Shown here in pieces: positions 61,993-64,000 of a stretch of 64,000 bases of DNA. Both the position numbers and the translations under genes were made by a program. The notes beneath the pieces are model-generated. The model saw nothing but the letters and a program-made list of their open reading frames with translations, did no database searches and was not told the origin of the DNA. The first letter of the stretch is position 1, and every line of letters begins with the position of its first letter. This stretch comes from Rhodanobacter sp. B04 (lineage in GTDB: Bacteria > Pseudomonadota > Gammaproteobacteria > Xanthomonadales > Rhodanobacteraceae), in NCBI RefSeq assembly GCF_002001125.1, contig NZ_MUNV01000016.1, positions 62,001 to 126,000 on the forward strand. Direction: 5' to 3'.

Positions 61993-64000
61993 ATGAATCA
62001 AGACAATCCGCTGCTGGCCGACGATACCCTGCCCGCGTTCTCGCAGATCCGCCCCGAGCATGTGGAACCCGCGATCGACGCGATCCTCGCCGACTACCGT
62101 GCCGGCATCGACGCGCTGGTCGCGCCCGGTGCGCCACGCGACTTCGCCACCGTGATGCTGACCCAGGAACGGCTGGAGCAGCGCCTGGCCCGCGCCTGGG
62201 CGCCGGTTTCCCATCTGCATTCGGTGGCCGACAGCGAAGCCTTGCGCAAGGTCTATGGCCCGGCCGAGGAAAAGCTCACCGAGCACGCGATCGAGCTGGG
62301 CCAGAACCGCGACCTGTACGCCGCGGTGCAGGCGCTGGCTGATGCACCGGATTTCGCCGCGTTGCCACGTCCCGAACGTGCGCTGGTCGAACATGCGCTG
62401 CGCGACTTCAGGCTGTCCGGCGTGGCGCTGGAGGAACCGGCGCGCTCGCGCTTCCGCGAGATCGGCGTGGAACTGTCGAAACTCTCCACCGAATTCTCCA
62501 ATGCCGTGCTCGATGCCAGCGAGGCATGGCACGAGCACATCACCGACGAGCGCGATCTGGCCGGCATTCCCGAATCCGGCCGCGCCGTGCTGCGCCAGTA
62601 CGCCGAGGATCAGGATCTGGACGGCTATCTGGTCACATTGAAGCAGCCGAGCGTGCAGGCCGTGCTGACCTACGCCGACAATCGCGGCCTGCGCGAGCGG
62701 GTGTACTGGGCGTACCAGACCCGTGCTTCGGACCAGGGCCCGAACGCGGGCAAGTTCGACAACAGCGCGCGCATCGAGCAGATCATGGCGCTGCGTCACG
62801 AGGCCGCGCAGCTGCTCGGCTTCGCCAACGCGGCGGAAGAATCGCTGGCCACCAAGATGGCCGGCTCGCCGGCGGAAGTGCTGGAGTTCCTGCACGATCT
62901 GGCCATCCGCGCGAAACCGGTGGCGCAGCAGGAGCTGGCGCGGCTGCGCGAGTTCGCGCATGCCGAGCTTAAGCTGGACAACCTCGAATCCTGGGATGTC
63001 GGCTACGCCTCGGAGAAGCTGCGCCAGCAGCAGTACGAACTGGACGAGGAACAGCTGAAGCCCTACTTCCCGCTGCCGGCGGTGATCGATGGCCTGTTCG
63101 GCCTCACCACGCAGCTGTATGGCATCACCCTTGCCGTCCGCGATGCCGTCGACACGTGGCATCCGGATGTGCGCTATTACGATGTGCGCGATGCCGCCGG
63201 GCGCGTGTTCGCGGGCGCCTACGTCGACCTGTATGCGCGCAACGGCAAGCGCGGTGGTGCGTGGATGGATGTCTGCCGCGCGCGCTTCGACGATGGCGAG
63301 CAGCCGCAGCTGCCGGTGGCCTTCCTTACCTGCAACTTCGCGCCGCCCACCGAGGGTCGGCCGGCATTGCTCACCCATGACGACGTGCTTACCCTGTTCC
63401 ACGAATTCGGCCACGGCCTGCACCACCTGCTCACCGCCATCGCACTGCCCTCGATCGGCGGCATCGACGGCGTCGAGTGGGACGCGGTGGAGCTGCCCAG
63501 CCAGTTCATGGAGAACTTCGGCTGGAACCGCGCGGCGCTGGATCTGTTTGCGCGGCATTACCAGACCGACGAACGACTGCCCGATGAACTGTTCCGGCGC
63601 ATGCTGACCGCGCGGCATTTCCATGCCGGCCTGTTCCTGGTGCGCCAGCTGGAGTTCGCACTGTTCGATTTCCTGCTGCACCTGGAATACAACCCCGCCG
63701 AAGGTGCCCGCACGTTGATCGTACTGGAGCAGGCGCGCAAACAAGTTGCCGTGTTGTATCCGCCAGCCTGGCAGCGTTTTCCGCACGGTTTCAGCCACAT
63801 CTTTGCGGGCGGTTACGCCGCGGGCTATTACAGCTATCTGTGGGCCGAGCTGTTGTCGGCCGATGCGTTTGGCGAATTCGAGGCGCATGGCGTGATCGAC
63901 CGCGCCACCGGCGAGCGTTTCCGCCGGGAAGTGCTGTCGGTCGGCGCCAGCCGTCCTGCGCTGGAAAGCTTCGTCGCCTTCCGCGGCCGCAGGCCCGAGC
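61993..64000 (+). CDS. prlC: Oligopeptidase A, M3 family, 3' end outside window
   Basis: 669 residues are visible from ATG 61993, with AAGGAGAT at 61982-61989; E. coli oligopeptidase A has about 680, so only a few residues are missing. N-terminal helices (NPLLADDTLPAFSQIRPEHV) are the family start. The zinc site is His470 and His474 in LFHEFGHGLHHLL, with WDAVELPSQFMENF carrying the Glu ligand. It degrades small peptides in the cytosol, including signal-peptide fragments. It diverges from the patatin/cNMP gene. Confidence 0.96.
   Translation, partial: MNQDNPLLADDTLPAFSQIRPEHVEPAIDAILADYRAGIDALVAPGAPRDFATVMLTQERLEQRLARAWAPVSHLHSVADSEALRKVYGPAEEKLTEHAIELGQNRDLYAAVQALADAPDFAALPRPERALVEHALRDFRLSGVALEEPARSRFREIGVELSKLSTEFSNAVLDASEAWHEHITDERDLAGIPESGRAVLRQYAEDQDLDGYLVTLKQPSVQAVLTYADNRGLRERVYWAYQTRASDQGPNAGKFDNSARIEQIMALRHEAAQLLGFANAAEESLATKMAGSPAEVLEFLHDLAIRAKPVAQQELARLREFAHAELKLDNLESWDVGYASEKLRQQQYELDEEQLKPYFPLPAVIDGLFGLTTQLYGITLAVRDAVDTWHPDVRYYDVRDAAGRVFAGAYVDLYARNGKRGGAWMDVCRARFDDGEQPQLPVAFLTCNFAPPTEGRPALLTHDDVLTLFHEFGHGLHHLLTAIALPSIGGIDGVEWDAVELPSQFMENFGWNRAALDLFARHYQTDERLPDELFRRMLTARHFHAGLFLVRQLEFALFDFLLHLEYNPAEGARTLIVLEQARKQVAVLYPPAWQRFPHGFSHIFAGGYAAGYYSYLWAELLSADAFGEFEAHGVIDRATGERFRREVLSVGASRPALESFVAFRGRRPE

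Noticed and set aside
61864-63888. Minus-strand open frame extending the patatin/cNMP gene upstream by about 675 codons
   Set aside because: It is antisense to oligopeptidase A, which has all M3 motifs on the plus strand. Composition is that of a shadow frame in GC-rich DNA and there is no domain in it.

Overview
The window is a GC-rich (roughly two thirds G+C by eye) bacterial chromosome segment that contains the replication-origin neighbourhood. Gene content and order point to a gammaproteobacterium of the Xanthomonadales/Lysobacterales, most likely a Rhodanobacteraceae member such as Rhodanobacter or Dyella. Pointers are a tonB-exbB-exbD-exbD operon, lptM-dapF-DUF484-xerC-hslV-hslU, the origin block gyrB-recF-dnaN-dnaA | rpmH-rnpA-yidC-mnmE, a PA0069-type radical SAM protein, and short inverted repeats of the kind common in this order. 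The species call is inference.

Layout: 1-4367 is all minus strand: a SulP anion transporter (cut by the left edge) behind a ParB-like protein, a WYL regulator, and a compact GST / GFA / 69-aa unknown / DJ-1-like cluster. 4691-8920 holds fbp, a patatin-like lipoprotein and an S9 exopeptidase. 9077-12744 is a six-gene YtrA-type regulator / ABC transporter / small membrane protein operon that looks leaderless and self-repressed. 12781-19103 carries a radical SAM protein, an acyl-CoA ligase, ybeZ-ybeY-corC and small membrane proteins.

19118-27647 is an acetate/short-chain carboxylate module: a YaaH/SatP-type transporter and a DcaP-like porin face acs, which is followed by a LuxR-type response regulator and, convergently, a giant SLC5-domain hybrid sensor kinase. 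This matches the CrbS/CrbR (MxtR/ErdR) system. 27718-29195 has an Sfp-type phosphopantetheinyl transferase and pdxJ. 29310-33166 encodes the TonB energy-transduction system and a TPR protein.

33417-43778 is the origin block. Consensus DnaA boxes and an AT-rich stretch lie between dnaN and dnaA, more near-consensus boxes lie between dnaA and rpmH, and two perfect 16-bp parS palindromes sit inside recF. 43779-52794 carries ribokinase, a Spy/LTXXQ-like protein, a YghU/YfcG-type GST, hslUV, glpM, xerC, DUF484, dapF and lptM. 53000-64000 includes an orphan outer-membrane efflux factor, a GNAT acetyltransferase divergent from an RLAN/RimK-type ATP-grasp ligase, aroE, a Cys-cluster protein, a gamma-carbonic anhydrase overlapped with a cNMP-binding patatin phospholipase, and oligopeptidase A (cut by the right edge). 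No tRNA, rRNA, CRISPR array, transposase or prophage gene was seen.
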